DNA from: Rhizobiaceae bacterium
GTDB lineage: Bacteria; Pseudomonadota; Alphaproteobacteria; Rhizobiales; Rhizobiaceae
Assembly (NCBI GenBank): GCA_017640615.1
Contig: JAEPQK010000002.1
Span: 186,001-250,000, forward strand
Length of the DNA: 64,000 nucleotides
Direction of reading: 5' to 3'
The notes below the pieces were generated by a model. That model did no database searches, was not told where the DNA came from, and saw only the letters and a list, made by a program, of their open reading frames with translations. The first letter of the stretch is position 1, and each line of letters opens with the position of its first letter. The position numbers were made by a program, and so were the translations under genes. Positions 50,657-58,839 of this stretch are shown here, one piece after another.

Positions 50657-51512
50657 GGAACCGACAGGTGCAGGCGCCCTGTTGCGCGAAGGTGTCGCGC
50701 TCTCGGCGGCGGCGATCATCCGCAATCCGCTCGCGGTTGGCGGAACGACGGCGTTTCTGGTTGCGCTGAGCTTCGTGTCTGCAAATGCGCTTTGGTACCA
50801 GCCGCATTTCCACAATGGAGCGCTGTTTTCCACCCGTGCTCCCGCCGTTGCGGCGCTGGGCGAAACCGCGCGCAACGAAACGGAGACCGGTTCGGCGGCG
50901 ATCCTTCGCGACGTTGCGCCTGCGCCGCAGATTCTGGAGCGCGCTCCGCGCGCGGTAACCACCGACAGGCAAGTCACTGACAGTATCGTACCTGCACAAC
51001 CTGCTCTGCCAGGCGACGCGATGATTGCCAAAGTGCAGTCGACGTTGAAGGGGTTGGAGCTCTACGATGGCGAGGTTGACGGTCTGACGGGACCGCAAAC
51101 AAGTGCCGCCGTTTCCACTTACCAGCGGATCGTTGGTTTGCAGCCGAGCGGTGAGGTGGATGAAGCGCTGCTGAAGCAACTCGGCATCATTCAGCCGCAG
51201 GCGGTCGAAGTTCCAGCAATCGACACGCAGCAGGTCGCCGCACTTCCCGATGTCGCGCCCGCACCCGCGCCGCGACAGGCCGTGCGCGTACAGCAGGTAG
51301 CGGTTACAGTGCCTGCACCCGATCCGCGGGTTGTGCGCATACAGGCCGGTCTGCGCGCATTCGGCAATGACGGGATCGAACTCGACGGCCTGGTTGGCGC
51401 CAACACCCGGCGCGGCATCGAAGAGTTTCAGTCGCTCTTCGGACTGCCGATCACCGGCGAGCCTGATGACGCCGTTTATGCCAAGATGCGGGAAATCGGT
51501 CTGACCGACTGA
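50631..51512 (+). CDS. Peptidoglycan-binding protein with two PGB-1 domains and a membrane anchor
   Basis: A 293-residue protein with one membrane segment (about residues 32-53, NPLAVGGTTAFLVALSFVSAN). Two peptidoglycan-binding type 1 domains follow, at about 132-180 (KVQSTLKGLELYDGEVDGLTG) and 238-290 (IQAGLRAFGNDGIELDGLVG), joined by a Pro/Ala-rich linker. ATG 50631 lies inside the kinase gene, so the two are translationally linked. It may tether the kinase region to the cell wall or sense the envelope; this is inference from context. Confidence 0.85.
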   Translation: MRKSVRQLEEPTGAGALLREGVALSAAAIIRNPLAVGGTTAFLVALSFVSANALWYQPHFHNGALFSTRAPAVAALGETARNETETGSAAILRDVAPAPQILERAPRAVTTDRQVTDSIVPAQPALPGDAMIAKVQSTLKGLELYDGEVDGLTGPQTSAAVSTYQRIVGLQPSGEVDEALLKQLGIIQPQAVEVPAIDTQQVAALPDVAPAPAPRQAVRVQQVAVTVPAPDPRVVRIQAGLRAFGNDGIELDGLVGANTRRGIEEFQSLFGLPITGEPDDAVYAKMREIGLTD

Positions 51513-51532
51513 TCCCGCTGGAGCAGCTTGCC

Positions 51533-51880
51533 ATGCGCGTTACCTCGGATCTTTGGGTCTCGGCGTTACTGCGCAGGGTCCAGAGCGAAGGCGGGTTCGG
51601 AGCTGTGGTTCGCCGCGGTGCGACGGAAGCCGGCGCCATTTTTCTGACATTGCGGTCGCGCACGGGCGATATCGACCTGTACGGGCCGGCCCCACAAACC
51701 GGCTATGACGACGCACGCCCGACGGAACGCCACTTCACGCCGCTGGTGAACGCGGGCGCGCAGGAAGATGTCGACGCGAAGCTCGAACGCGAGCTGCGGT
51801 TCGATCCAGATATCTGGATCGTGGAACTGGAGATCGGCGAGGAGCGCTTCGCGGAGCTTATCGAGATCAGGACGCCCTGA
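51533..51880 (+). CDS. DUF1491 family protein
   Basis: A 115-residue cytoplasmic protein of unknown function. The pattern MRVTSDLWVSALLRRVQSEGG, GDIDLYGPAPQ and DPDIWIVELE matches DUF1491 as I recall it, common beside cell-wall genes in Rhizobiales. ATG 51533 is 20 bases after the preceding gene, suggesting one operon with the kinase and the peptidoglycan-binding protein. The last 14 bases overlap the convergent DUF2336 gene. Confidence 0.82.
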   Translation: MRVTSDLWVSALLRRVQSEGGFGAVVRRGATEAGAIFLTLRSRTGDIDLYGPAPQTGYDDARPTERHFTPLVNAGAQEDVDAKLERELRFDPDIWIVELEIGEERFAELIEIRTP

Positions 51881-52889
51881 GGCTGCGAACAGCGCCCATA
51901 TCGTCATTTGCGGGCTGTTGCTCCTCGATCGGTTCCCAATCGCGGGCGACGGCTTGCCGCGCACGCGCCTGCCATTCGCGCCAGGCTCCTACGGTGGAAC
52001 GGGCTTCAGCCAATTCGAGCTTGCGGTAGTCCTCAACGAAGACGCGCACCGCCTCGTGACCGACCGCTCCATAGGGATAGGCGAGGGTGGCAATCAGAAA
52101 GGCCTGTTCGACAGGAAGGTCGAATGAGCGCAGTACAGTCGGGATACTGGGCGCATCGTCCTCACCCAATAGCTTTGCAGCGGCGAAGTTTATGTCGAGC
52201 GCGTCTGCCAGGGCCGTCTGAAAAAACGCTTCGGTGCCAGTGAGCGCATTCGACAGGAGTTTTGAAAAGACCGTTGCGGGCTCTGGCCATATGTAAGGGC
52301 TCGCTTCCGGATTGGATTCGCGCGCCGGCTGCATCATTTCGCGCAGTTCGACGCGAACGGCCTCTGCTGCGCCGCTTTCGCCGGCCGCCGCTATTGGTTC
52401 GGGCGATAGCTGTTGTTCCATCGCTTCGATGGCGGCGTCCAGCACGTCGTGCTCGTCTGGCGTTTCAGCTGACTTTTCCATGGCACCCAGCACCTTGATT
52501 ACCTTGGCGATGTTTGCGTTGAGATGCGCGCGCTTCCCGATTGCCTGCGCATGGCCGATTCCATGACGGCCGATAATGCCGATCAGATCGACATCGCTCA
52601 GATTGACCGAGCGCGTGAGGAGCGGCGCAGAAATCTCGAGCGGCTCTTCGGCGAGACGGCGGACGAGCGCTGTTGGCTGGGCTCCAGTTTCGGAAAGTGC
52701 AGCGGCAGCGAAGCGGCGGCCCTCGGCAGAGACGAGTGGCAGAAGCGGCAACGTTAGGTCGTCCAGTTGGACCGCGTCCCGCTTGGTCGGGCGCGTGAGG
52801 GAGCAGAAGGCCTCAATTGCTGAACGGAACAGTCGCTCCGATTTCTCGACCCGGCTGCTGTTTTCAAACGAAACGGAATCCCTAGTCAC
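51867..52889 (-). CDS. DUF2336 family protein
   Basis: A 340-residue alpha-helical repeat protein of unknown function. Blocks RLFRSAIEAFCSLTRPTKRDAVQLDDL, APLLTRSVNLSDVDLIGIIG and AYPYGAVGHEAVRVF (each read in pieces) fit DUF2336. GTG 52889 is chosen because family proteins start near the SERLFRSAI segment; a TTG 27 codons upstream is the longest option. Neither has a clear ribosome-binding site. A CtrA-like box lies 96 bases upstream. Confidence 0.75.
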   Translation of the reverse strand: MTRDSVSFENSSRVEKSERLFRSAIEAFCSLTRPTKRDAVQLDDLTLPLLPLVSAEGRRFAAAALSETGAQPTALVRRLAEEPLEISAPLLTRSVNLSDVDLIGIIGRHGIGHAQAIGKRAHLNANIAKVIKVLGAMEKSAETPDEHDVLDAAIEAMEQQLSPEPIAAAGESGAAEAVRVELREMMQPARESNPEASPYIWPEPATVFSKLLSNALTGTEAFFQTALADALDINFAAAKLLGEDDAPSIPTVLRSFDLPVEQAFLIATLAYPYGAVGHEAVRVFVEDYRKLELAEARSTVGAWREWQARARQAVARDWEPIEEQQPANDDMGAVRSLRAS

Positions 52890-52984
52890 GCGGCTGCCCA
52901 ATACGCACTCGAACCAACACCAGGACCGACTGAAAACCCCGATCAGAAACGGTCCGCTCGGTGCAGACAATTAAACGAAATACG

Positions 52985-52999
52985 TTAGCGGACTGTTAA
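52985..52999. promoter_or_regulatory. CtrA-like box TTAG-N7-TTAA
   Basis: One mismatch to TTAA-N7-TTAA (first half TTAG, second half TTAACC), between the DUF2336 gene (start 52889, minus) and a small plus-strand gene (start 53087). Spacing to both is about 90 bases, suitable for control of either. Confidence 0.4.
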
Positions 53000-53086
53000 C
53001 CCTGACAAGTGCTTACTTTGGCTAGGCAGGTGTTGTGTTTCTTGCGTATGCGTCTCGAACCCGTTGACGATGGAGCATGCGGAACC

Positions 53087-53290
53087 ATGGCTGACATCAT
53101 TTCGATCAGATCTCATCCCGCCTGGGGATATGAGTCTCTGCCGCGAGCCGCGGGCGGCAACGCCGCTATCATCATGTTCCCGGGAGTGCGCTACGAGCGG
53201 CCCGCCGAGATGCCGGCGAAGTCGGCCAAGCCCTCACGTTCGGCAAAAGCGAAATCAGGTGATCGCGGCAAGCGCAAGTCGCAAGCGTAA
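53087..53290 (+). CDS. Small basic hypothetical protein (67 residues)
   Basis: Not assigned to a known family. The first half (MADIISIRSHPAWGYESLPR and AAIIMFPGVRYER) looks conserved-protein-like, and the second half is a Lys/Ser/Ala-rich basic tail that could bind nucleic acid. ATG 53087 is chosen; an in-frame ATG at 53048 would add 13 residues. It stands alone between two minus-strand genes and downstream of a CtrA-like box. Confidence 0.6.
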   Translation: MADIISIRSHPAWGYESLPRAAGGNAAIIMFPGVRYERPAEMPAKSAKPSRSAKAKSGDRGKRKSQA

Positions 53291-53295
53291 GCAGC

Positions 53296-53838
53296 CTAAG
53301 CGGTCTCGCAGCGAATTCCGGCCAAGAACTCGTCGATGGATGCACGCCAAGTCGGGTCCGGCACGAAAGCCCGCACTACGACGATGCCTTCCGACAGGTC
53401 GGCTTCAACAAACACAGCATCCACAAAGCTCTCAGGCAGCGTCTTCCTGACTTCGATGGTCTGAATTGGCGTCAGCACAACGAAATCGACCAGCCCGTCG
53501 GGAGCCGTGCGGTCGTTGAAGCTGTAGATGTTCTGCCCGTTGCGGTCGTAAACCGACATGGACCAAAAAGGAACGGCGCCTTCGCCTGCGACATGCACAA
53601 CACCGTCATCGAGATCGAAACGGCAGGCAATCGCTGCAAAAAGTGGATCGACCGAGCGGACAAGTGGTGTTGTCGCACCGGACCCACCGATCCGGGTCAT
53701 TGCGTAGTAGTCAGTCGTCTTCGACAGCTGAGACCAGGCGTCGCGCTCGGTGTAATGGGGCAACAGCATCAGGACCGCAATGTGGACGATGCCGGCCCCG
53801 AACAGGCTGAGGATTGCTGTATAGGCGAGCCTAGTCAT
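53296..53838 (-). CDS. DUF1254-type membrane-anchored protein
   Basis: A 180-residue protein with one N-terminal membrane segment (LAYTAILSLFGAGIVHIAVLML). The remainder is DUF1254-like (CRFDLDDGVVHVAGEGAVP, FWSMSVYDRNGQNIYSFND). In many bacteria DUF1254 and DUF1214 form one protein; here they are two genes, and this start overlaps the stop of the DUF1214 gene by eight bases. Function unknown. Confidence 0.8.
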   Translation of the reverse strand: MTRLAYTAILSLFGAGIVHIAVLMLLPHYTERDAWSQLSKTTDYYAMTRIGGSGATTPLVRSVDPLFAAIACRFDLDDGVVHVAGEGAVPFWSMSVYDRNGQNIYSFNDRTAPDGLVDFVVLTPIQTIEVRKTLPESFVDAVFVEADLSEGIVVVRAFVPDPTWRASIDEFLAGIRCETA

Positions 53839-54415
53839 CGCAGCTTACCTTGAGCACCTGTGGCAGCGAGATTTCGAAGACCCGCGCCGACGTGGCGGCT
53901 GGTGTGTCATAGAGCGTCAGCACGAATTGCATCGGGCCGTTGCCGCTGACACCCAGCCAATTGCCGGGCGCCGCGTGGCGGCTGGCAACAATGCTGATCG
54001 CGCCATCGACGGTGCGCAGCATTTCCTGCGAATGAAGCGCCGGAATCCGACGAACGGTGGGCGGCAACACCACACGCTGATCGTCGGCTGCGTAGAGCGT
54101 CCAAAAACGCGCGGAAGGGATGGGGCCTTCGATCTGATATGTGCATTCGCGCCGCAGCGGATCGCCCAACGTGTCTTCGCTCGCAACGAAGGTGATGCCC
54201 TCGGCGCGGCCAAGCGAAAGCCCGCCCTCGCGCGCGAAGCGGGCTTTGGAGTATGTGTCGGCATCTGGCGTGCCGACATCCGGAAAAGCCGTCCAGCCGC
54301 TGATGATGACCGCGCCGATGCCCTCACTGGCGTTGAGCGCCAGCCATACGCTTGCAGCACCGCCGCCGACGGAAGCCACAAGTACGACCGCAACGACAAA
54401 AAGGGTTCGGATCAT
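53831..54415 (-). CDS. DUF1214-type membrane-anchored protein
   Basis: A 194-residue protein with an N-terminal membrane segment (LFVVAVVLVASVGGGAASVWLAL) and a DUF1214-like domain (FWTLYAADDQRVVLP, NWLGVSGNGPMQFVLTLYDTP). ATG 54415 is upstream of the DUF1254 gene, with which it overlaps by eight bases, so both are co-translated. Located 95 bases after the PBP1A stop on the same strand. Confidence 0.82.
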   Translation of the reverse strand: MIRTLFVVAVVLVASVGGGAASVWLALNASEGIGAVIISGWTAFPDVGTPDADTYSKARFAREGGLSLGRAEGITFVASEDTLGDPLRRECTYQIEGPIPSARFWTLYAADDQRVVLPPTVRRIPALHSQEMLRTVDGAISIVASRHAAPGNWLGVSGNGPMQFVLTLYDTPAATSARVFEISLPQVLKVSCDD

Positions 54416-54510
54416 AGGACCGCCTGGCCGATTGGACGAGGCCCGGATAACCCGTTCAGAGTGCTGCGGGCAAGCTGCATGAAGTTAGGCCTTGGACGGG
54501 ATTGGTGCGG

Positions 54511-56697
54511 TCAGTTGGAATCGGCCGTGCCCTGATCTGCCGGCTCGGGGCTGAGCGCGGACAGCGTTTCGGGTTCCGTTGGCACTTCCATCGGCGGTGT
54601 CCGCTGGAATATTTCGGCCATCTCTTCGAGGAAATCGGTCGTAGCGGACGACATGACCGGAGGCCGCTCGAGTGCTTGCGATTCCTCCGTTTGCCGCGCC
54701 TTGGCGCGCGCTACGCCAATCGGCGCCACGAATGGATCATCGATGCCGGGGATCGGCTTTAGCTCGGTGTTCTGATGCGCATAGCTCATCAGGCGCTGCC
54801 AGGTCATGGCCGGCAGCGAGCCGCCGGTCATCCGGCGTGTAACGGTAAAGTCGTCGTTTCCGAGCCAGACCGCGGCCGTGTAATTGCCGGTGTAGCCGAC
54901 ATACCAGGCGTCGCGGTAAGCCTGCGTGGTGCCTGTCTTTCCGGCCGACCGAATGCCCTCGAGAGCAGCGCGCCGGCCGGTGCCCCGTTCGGGGATTTGC
55001 ACCATGATGGAGTTCATCTTGGCGACCGTGTCTTCCATAAGCACCCGGAGCGGCGCCGGCTCGTCCTTGGTGAAATCATAAAGCGTATCGCCGGTATGCG
55101 AGACCAGCTGATTGATACCGTGACGCGTGCCGCCCAGGCCACCATTGGCGAGCGCGAGATAGCCGGTCGCCTGATCAAGCACGGTCATGCCGGAAACGCC
55201 GAGCACCATGGTCTTGTGATTCTCAATCGGCGACTCGACGCCCATCGCATATGCGAGTTCACGGATTGGTTTGATGGAAAGATGGTCGCGCGCGAGGCGC
55301 ACGGGTACGGTGTTGATCGACTTCACCAGTGCGGTCGTCAGCGTCATGCGTCCGGAATAACCGCGTGTGTAGTTTTTCGGCGACCAACCGCCCCAACTGA
55401 TGGGGCCGTCGGAAATGACGGAGTTTGGCGTTAGGCCGGATTCCATCGCAGCGGCGTAGACATATGGCTTGAAGGACGAGCCGGTCTGTCGCAACGCCTT
55501 GGTGGCGCGGTTGAACTGGCTGGCGCCATAATCGCGACCGCCGACCATGGCGCGCACGGCGCCGTTGTTGTCGAGAACGACGATTGCGCCTTCCTCGACG
55601 CCGTAGCTCTTGCCGTGTTGGCGCAGATTGTATTCCAGCGCTTCCTCAGCCGCGCGCTGGATGCCCATATCGATCGTGGTGCGCGCGACGAGCGAGTGAT
55701 GCGGGATCCTGGAAGCGGTGGCGACGCGCTTAACTTCGTCGAACGCCCAATCGAGGAAATAGTCCGGGCTTTCCTGATCGCCGCGATCGACCGGAGTGGC
55801 CGGGCGAAGGCGGGCGGAGAGCACCTGACCCTCAGTCATGTAGCCGGCCTCGACCATCGCCGACAAAACGATGTTGGCGCGCTCGCGCGCCGCCGGCAGA
55901 TTGACGTGCGGCGCATAGCGCGCTGGCGCCTTGAAGAGGCCCGCCAGCATCGCGGCTTCCGCGACCGAAACGTCCGTGATGGGTTTGTCGAAATAAAAGT
56001 CGGCCGCCGCAGCAATGCCGAACGTGCCGCCCCCCATATAGGCGCGGTCGAGGTAGAGCTGCAGGATCTCGCGTTTGTTGAGGTTCACTTCGAGCCACAG
56101 CGCAAGGAAGGCTTCCTTGATCTTGCGTTCGACCGTGCGCTCGTTGGTGAGGAAAAGGTTTTTGGCCAGCTGCTGCGTGAGCGTGGAGCCGCCCTGCACG
56201 ACGGAATTGGCGCGCACATTCTGTGCCAGCGCGCGGGCCAGGCCGACAAAGTCGATGCCGAAATGTTCATAAAAACGCCGGTCTTCGGTCGCCAGAACAG
56301 CATTCACCACATGTTCGGGCAACTCTTCGACCGGCAGCGAATCGCGCTGAATGATGCCGCGCTGCCCAATCTCATTGCCGTAGCGATCGAGGAATGTGAC
56401 GGCATATTCGCCCTGGCTTTTCCAGTCGCCCGCGGTTTCCTCGAATGCCGGCAAAGCAAGCGCAAACATGAGTACTGCACCGGCGGCTCCGAGTGTCATG
56501 CCTTCGCTGGAGAGTTCGAAGAAGGCGCGGCTGAAGCCGGTGAAGCGGAACCGGCGAAAGAAGATCGTGATGGATTCCCAGACTTCCGCGAGCTTGAAAC
56601 CGGCATCGTATAGGGTCGAGTCGAGCCAAGCGTCGATCTCGAGCAAACGCGTGGCGCGCGGGCTCTTTGATTTGCGAGGCTCGAATGGATTGTCCAT
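54511..56697 (-). CDS. Class A penicillin-binding protein (PBP1A family)
   Basis: Bifunctional peptidoglycan synthase of 728 residues. After a cytoplasmic N-terminus and one membrane segment (about residues 69-85), the GT51 domain shows ATEDRRFYEHFGID, QGGSTLTQQLAKN and KEAFLALWLE. The transpeptidase domain has the nucleophile motif TGSSFKP, KSINT (SxN) and KTGTTQ (KTG). A Pro/Glu-rich tail ends the protein. ATG 56697 faces the GTA-like cluster across a 318-bp spacer. Confidence 0.94.
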   Translation of the reverse strand: MDNPFEPRKSKSPRATRLLEIDAWLDSTLYDAGFKLAEVWESITIFFRRFRFTGFSRAFFELSSEGMTLGAAGAVLMFALALPAFEETAGDWKSQGEYAVTFLDRYGNEIGQRGIIQRDSLPVEELPEHVVNAVLATEDRRFYEHFGIDFVGLARALAQNVRANSVVQGGSTLTQQLAKNLFLTNERTVERKIKEAFLALWLEVNLNKREILQLYLDRAYMGGGTFGIAAAADFYFDKPITDVSVAEAAMLAGLFKAPARYAPHVNLPAARERANIVLSAMVEAGYMTEGQVLSARLRPATPVDRGDQESPDYFLDWAFDEVKRVATASRIPHHSLVARTTIDMGIQRAAEEALEYNLRQHGKSYGVEEGAIVVLDNNGAVRAMVGGRDYGASQFNRATKALRQTGSSFKPYVYAAAMESGLTPNSVISDGPISWGGWSPKNYTRGYSGRMTLTTALVKSINTVPVRLARDHLSIKPIRELAYAMGVESPIENHKTMVLGVSGMTVLDQATGYLALANGGLGGTRHGINQLVSHTGDTLYDFTKDEPAPLRVLMEDTVAKMNSIMVQIPERGTGRRAALEGIRSAGKTGTTQAYRDAWYVGYTGNYTAAVWLGNDDFTVTRRMTGGSLPAMTWQRLMSYAHQNTELKPIPGIDDPFVAPIGVARAKARQTEESQALERPPVMSSATTDFLEEMAEIFQRTPPMEVPTEPETLSALSPEPADQGTADSN

Positions 56698-57015
56698 GCG
56701 CTGCGCGGTTCCCTGACTGTCCGGTTGAATCTGTTATCAGATACGGGCCATTTCGGGGCAAGGTCATTACCGAACAGGCGCGGACTCTTCCCGATTTTTG
56801 ACGCAGCGACAAGGGGAAAGCGCTGGAATGGTAACTGTGAGAAAAGAACAAAATCCTAGGAATTTTTTCTTGACACCGTGACGGTGCTCATGTAGGTTTC
56901 AGTTATCGTCCAATAATTGCGTATGACGCGAAGCTGCACCGGCCTTTGTCTAGGCCGCAGAATGCGGCGCGACGGTCGAGCAGTTCAATTTTCTCGTAAA
57001 GCGGTGGAGTGCACG
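56698..57015. other. Divergent spacer between PBP1A and the GTA-like cluster, 318 bp
   Basis: The part nearest the PBP gene shows nothing definite. From about 56838 to 56870 there is an A/T-rich stretch with CCTAGG, followed by a strong promoter candidate and a palindrome (56870-56898). About 110 bases of probable 5' leader run to the terminase small-subunit ATG. No CtrA or LexA box was found. Confidence 0.6.
56870..56898 (+). promoter_or_regulatory. Candidate sigma-70 promoter of the GTA-like cluster with palindrome in the spacer
   Basis: A perfect TTGACA (56870-56875), a 17-base spacer and TAGGTT (56893-56898, three of six -10 consensus bases). An A/T-rich stretch upstream resembles an UP element. 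The perfect palindrome CACCGT-G-ACGGTG (56874-56886) overlaps the -35 end and the spacer, the place where a repressor would block polymerase. Transcription would start near 56905 and read into terS. Confidence 0.55.
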
Positions 57016-57483
57016 ATGACCTCAGCCAGCACGGTTGCGGCATGGTCTGCCATGCGCGCTCTCTATGAGGGGGCTTTGCCGAATGCTGAGCTGCTGGCGG
57101 CGGTTTCACGAAAGCGCCCGAAGACGATTGAGCGCCGCGCAATCCGCGAAGGTTGGCGCGTGGCTGCCAAGGGCACCGAAGGTCTGACACTGGCCGAACG
57201 GATTTCGCGACTGGCGAACCTTCTTGTGGGCGAGATGGAAACCATCGAAAAGGAAGGCAAGGGCGGCACCTACGACAAGGCACGCATAGAGACGGTGGCG
57301 GCGCTGACAAGGGCGCTTGAAAAGGCCGGCGACCTGATGGGCGCCGAGCCCGGCAAACAAGAACAACAGAAAAAGACTGATGCCGAAAAGGCCGATATCC
57401 TGCGCCGTGTCGACGAGCGTATCGTCGAACTCGCGCGCTTCTTCGCCGAAGAAATCGTGGCCGGGCGGGCCGACGCTGGATGA
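57016..57483 (+). CDS. GTA-type terminase small subunit (g1-like)
   Basis: A 155-residue protein likely to recognise DNA for packaging. Residues about 15-55 form an HTH-like segment (LPNAELLAAVSRKRPKTIERRA), followed by helical, charged sequence (EKADILRRVDERIVELARFF) typical of small terminase oligomers. ATG 57016 follows GGAG at good spacing; longer starts upstream lie in the leader. It overlaps the large terminase gene by 104 bases if the latter starts at 57380. Confidence 0.75.
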   Translation: MTSASTVAAWSAMRALYEGALPNAELLAAVSRKRPKTIERRAIREGWRVAAKGTEGLTLAERISRLANLLVGEMETIEKEGKGGTYDKARIETVAALTRALEKAGDLMGAEPGKQEQQKKTDAEKADILRRVDERIVELARFFAEEIVAGRADAG

Positions 57484-58726
57484 GGCGGCGCTTGTCGAAG
57501 ACGAGTGGTTCGCCCATGCGGTTCGTTGGCAATATGCCTTTGGCGGCGCGCCGGATCGCTGGCTGGTGCTTGGCGGCCGGGGCGCGGGCAAGACCAGGCT
57601 GGGTGCTGAATGGGTAAATGCCCATGTGCTGGGCTTCGCGCCATTTTCGCTGACCCGCTACGGCCAGATCGCGCTTGTGGCCGAAACGCTGGGCGACGCG
57701 CGCGAGGTGATGATCGAAGGACCCTCGGGGATCGTAGCTACCTCGCGCGGCGAGCGGCCGCATTATGAGGCGGGCCGCCGGCGGCTGGTGTGGCCGAGTG
57801 GTGCTGTCGCACATGCCTTTTCGGCGGAGGATCCGGACAGCCTGCGTGGGCCGCAATTCGAAGCCAGCTGGTGCGATGAAATCTGCAAATGGCGGCACGC
57901 CGACGCGACTTACGACATGCTGCAATTTGCGCTGCGGTTGGGCGAGCGTCCCAAGCAAATCATAACTACGACGCCGAAGCCGGTGCCGATCCTGCGGCGG
58001 CTGTTGGACGACCCAGGCGTCACGGTGCGGCGGCTGAGGACACATGACAATGCGGAGAATCTGGCGCCTGGATTCTTGGCCGCGCTCGAGGAACGCTATG
58101 GCGGCACGCGGCTTGGCCGACAGGAGATCGACGGCGAACTGATCGACGACCGGTCGGACGCGCTGTGGAACCGCGCCGCGCTCGAGGCGCTGACCGGTGG
58201 CGGCACCGAAGAGTTGAAGCGCATCGTGGTTGCGGTCGACCCACCAGCGACGGGTCATGCCGGGTCGGCGGCCTGCGGTATCGTCGTCGCGGGCGCGACT
58301 ATGGATGGCGACGCCCTGGTGCTGGCCGATGGCACGATTGCCTCCGCCAGCCCGACAGAATGGGCGGCGAAAGCAGTAGGCCTCTATCACCACTTCGAGG
58401 CCGACAGCATCGTGGCCGAAGTGAACCAGGGTGGTGACATGGTGGCGACCGTGATCCGCATGGTCGACCCGGAGGTGGCGGTGAAGCCGGTACGGGCGAA
58501 ACGCGGCAAATGGCTGCGCGCCGAGCCGGTGGCCGCACTCTATGAACAGGGCCGGGTGAGCCACGCGCAGCGCATGCCCGAACTGGAAGACGAAATGTGC
58601 GACTTCGGCCCCGACGGACTGTTCAACGGCCGCTCGCCGGACCGCGTCGATGCGCTGGTCTGGGCGATCACGGAACTGCTGATCGCGGGGCAGGGCGAAC
58701 CGAAAGTCAGGGCAATAGGGCAATAG
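57380..58726 (+). CDS. GTA-type terminase large subunit (g2-like)
   Basis: DNA-packaging motor ATPase and nuclease of 448 residues. The Walker A motif GGRGAGKT is at residues 65-72, the Walker B-type FEASWCDEI is mid-protein, and TTTPKP marks the coupling motif. A C-terminal RNase H-like nuclease region has VVAVDPPATG, AEVNQGGD and PDRVDALVWA. ATG 57380 is the first in-frame ATG, but the first 30 residues look un-family-like and a later start is possible. The stop TAG (58724-58726) lies inside a repeat element, so the C-terminal few residues are repeat-derived. Confidence 0.9.
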   Translation: MPKRPISCAVSTSVSSNSRASSPKKSWPGGPTLDEAALVEDEWFAHAVRWQYAFGGAPDRWLVLGGRGAGKTRLGAEWVNAHVLGFAPFSLTRYGQIALVAETLGDAREVMIEGPSGIVATSRGERPHYEAGRRRLVWPSGAVAHAFSAEDPDSLRGPQFEASWCDEICKWRHADATYDMLQFALRLGERPKQIITTTPKPVPILRRLLDDPGVTVRRLRTHDNAENLAPGFLAALEERYGGTRLGRQEIDGELIDDRSDALWNRAALEALTGGGTEELKRIVVAVDPPATGHAGSAACGIVVAGATMDGDALVLADGTIASASPTEWAAKAVGLYHHFEADSIVAEVNQGGDMVATVIRMVDPEVAVKPVRAKRGKWLRAEPVAALYEQGRVSHAQRMPELEDEMCDFGPDGLFNGRSPDRVDALVWAITELLIAGQGEPKVRAIGQ

Positions 58727-58822
58727 GGCAGTAGGGCAGTGAGGCAGTATGCCGCCCGAACGGCGGTACTTGCTATCCCAACTACCTATTGCCCTACTGT
58801 CAAATTGCCTCACTGCCCTCCA
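58708..58822. repeat. Octamer-repeat palindromic element between terL and portal
   Basis: The left half is a run of five 8-bp units of the form RGGCARTR (two GGGCAATA, GGGCAGTA, GGGCAGTG, AGGCAGTA; 58710-58749). The right half has the same units in reverse orientation. GGGCAGTGAGGCA at 58734-58746 is perfectly complementary to 58806-58818. A central hairpin CCGCC/GGCGG (58752-58766) sits between them. The element ends 17 bases before the portal ATG and supplies the terL stop codon. I recall similar intergenic elements in Mesorhizobium-type genomes, but cannot confirm it. Confidence 0.75.
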
Positions 58823-58839
58823 TCTGAGGAACATCCGAA

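Noticed and set aside
56903-58834. Minus-strand 643-codon open frame
   Set aside because: It is the antisense shadow of the terminase genes and the repeat element; Arg/Pro-rich composition and no recognisable domain.
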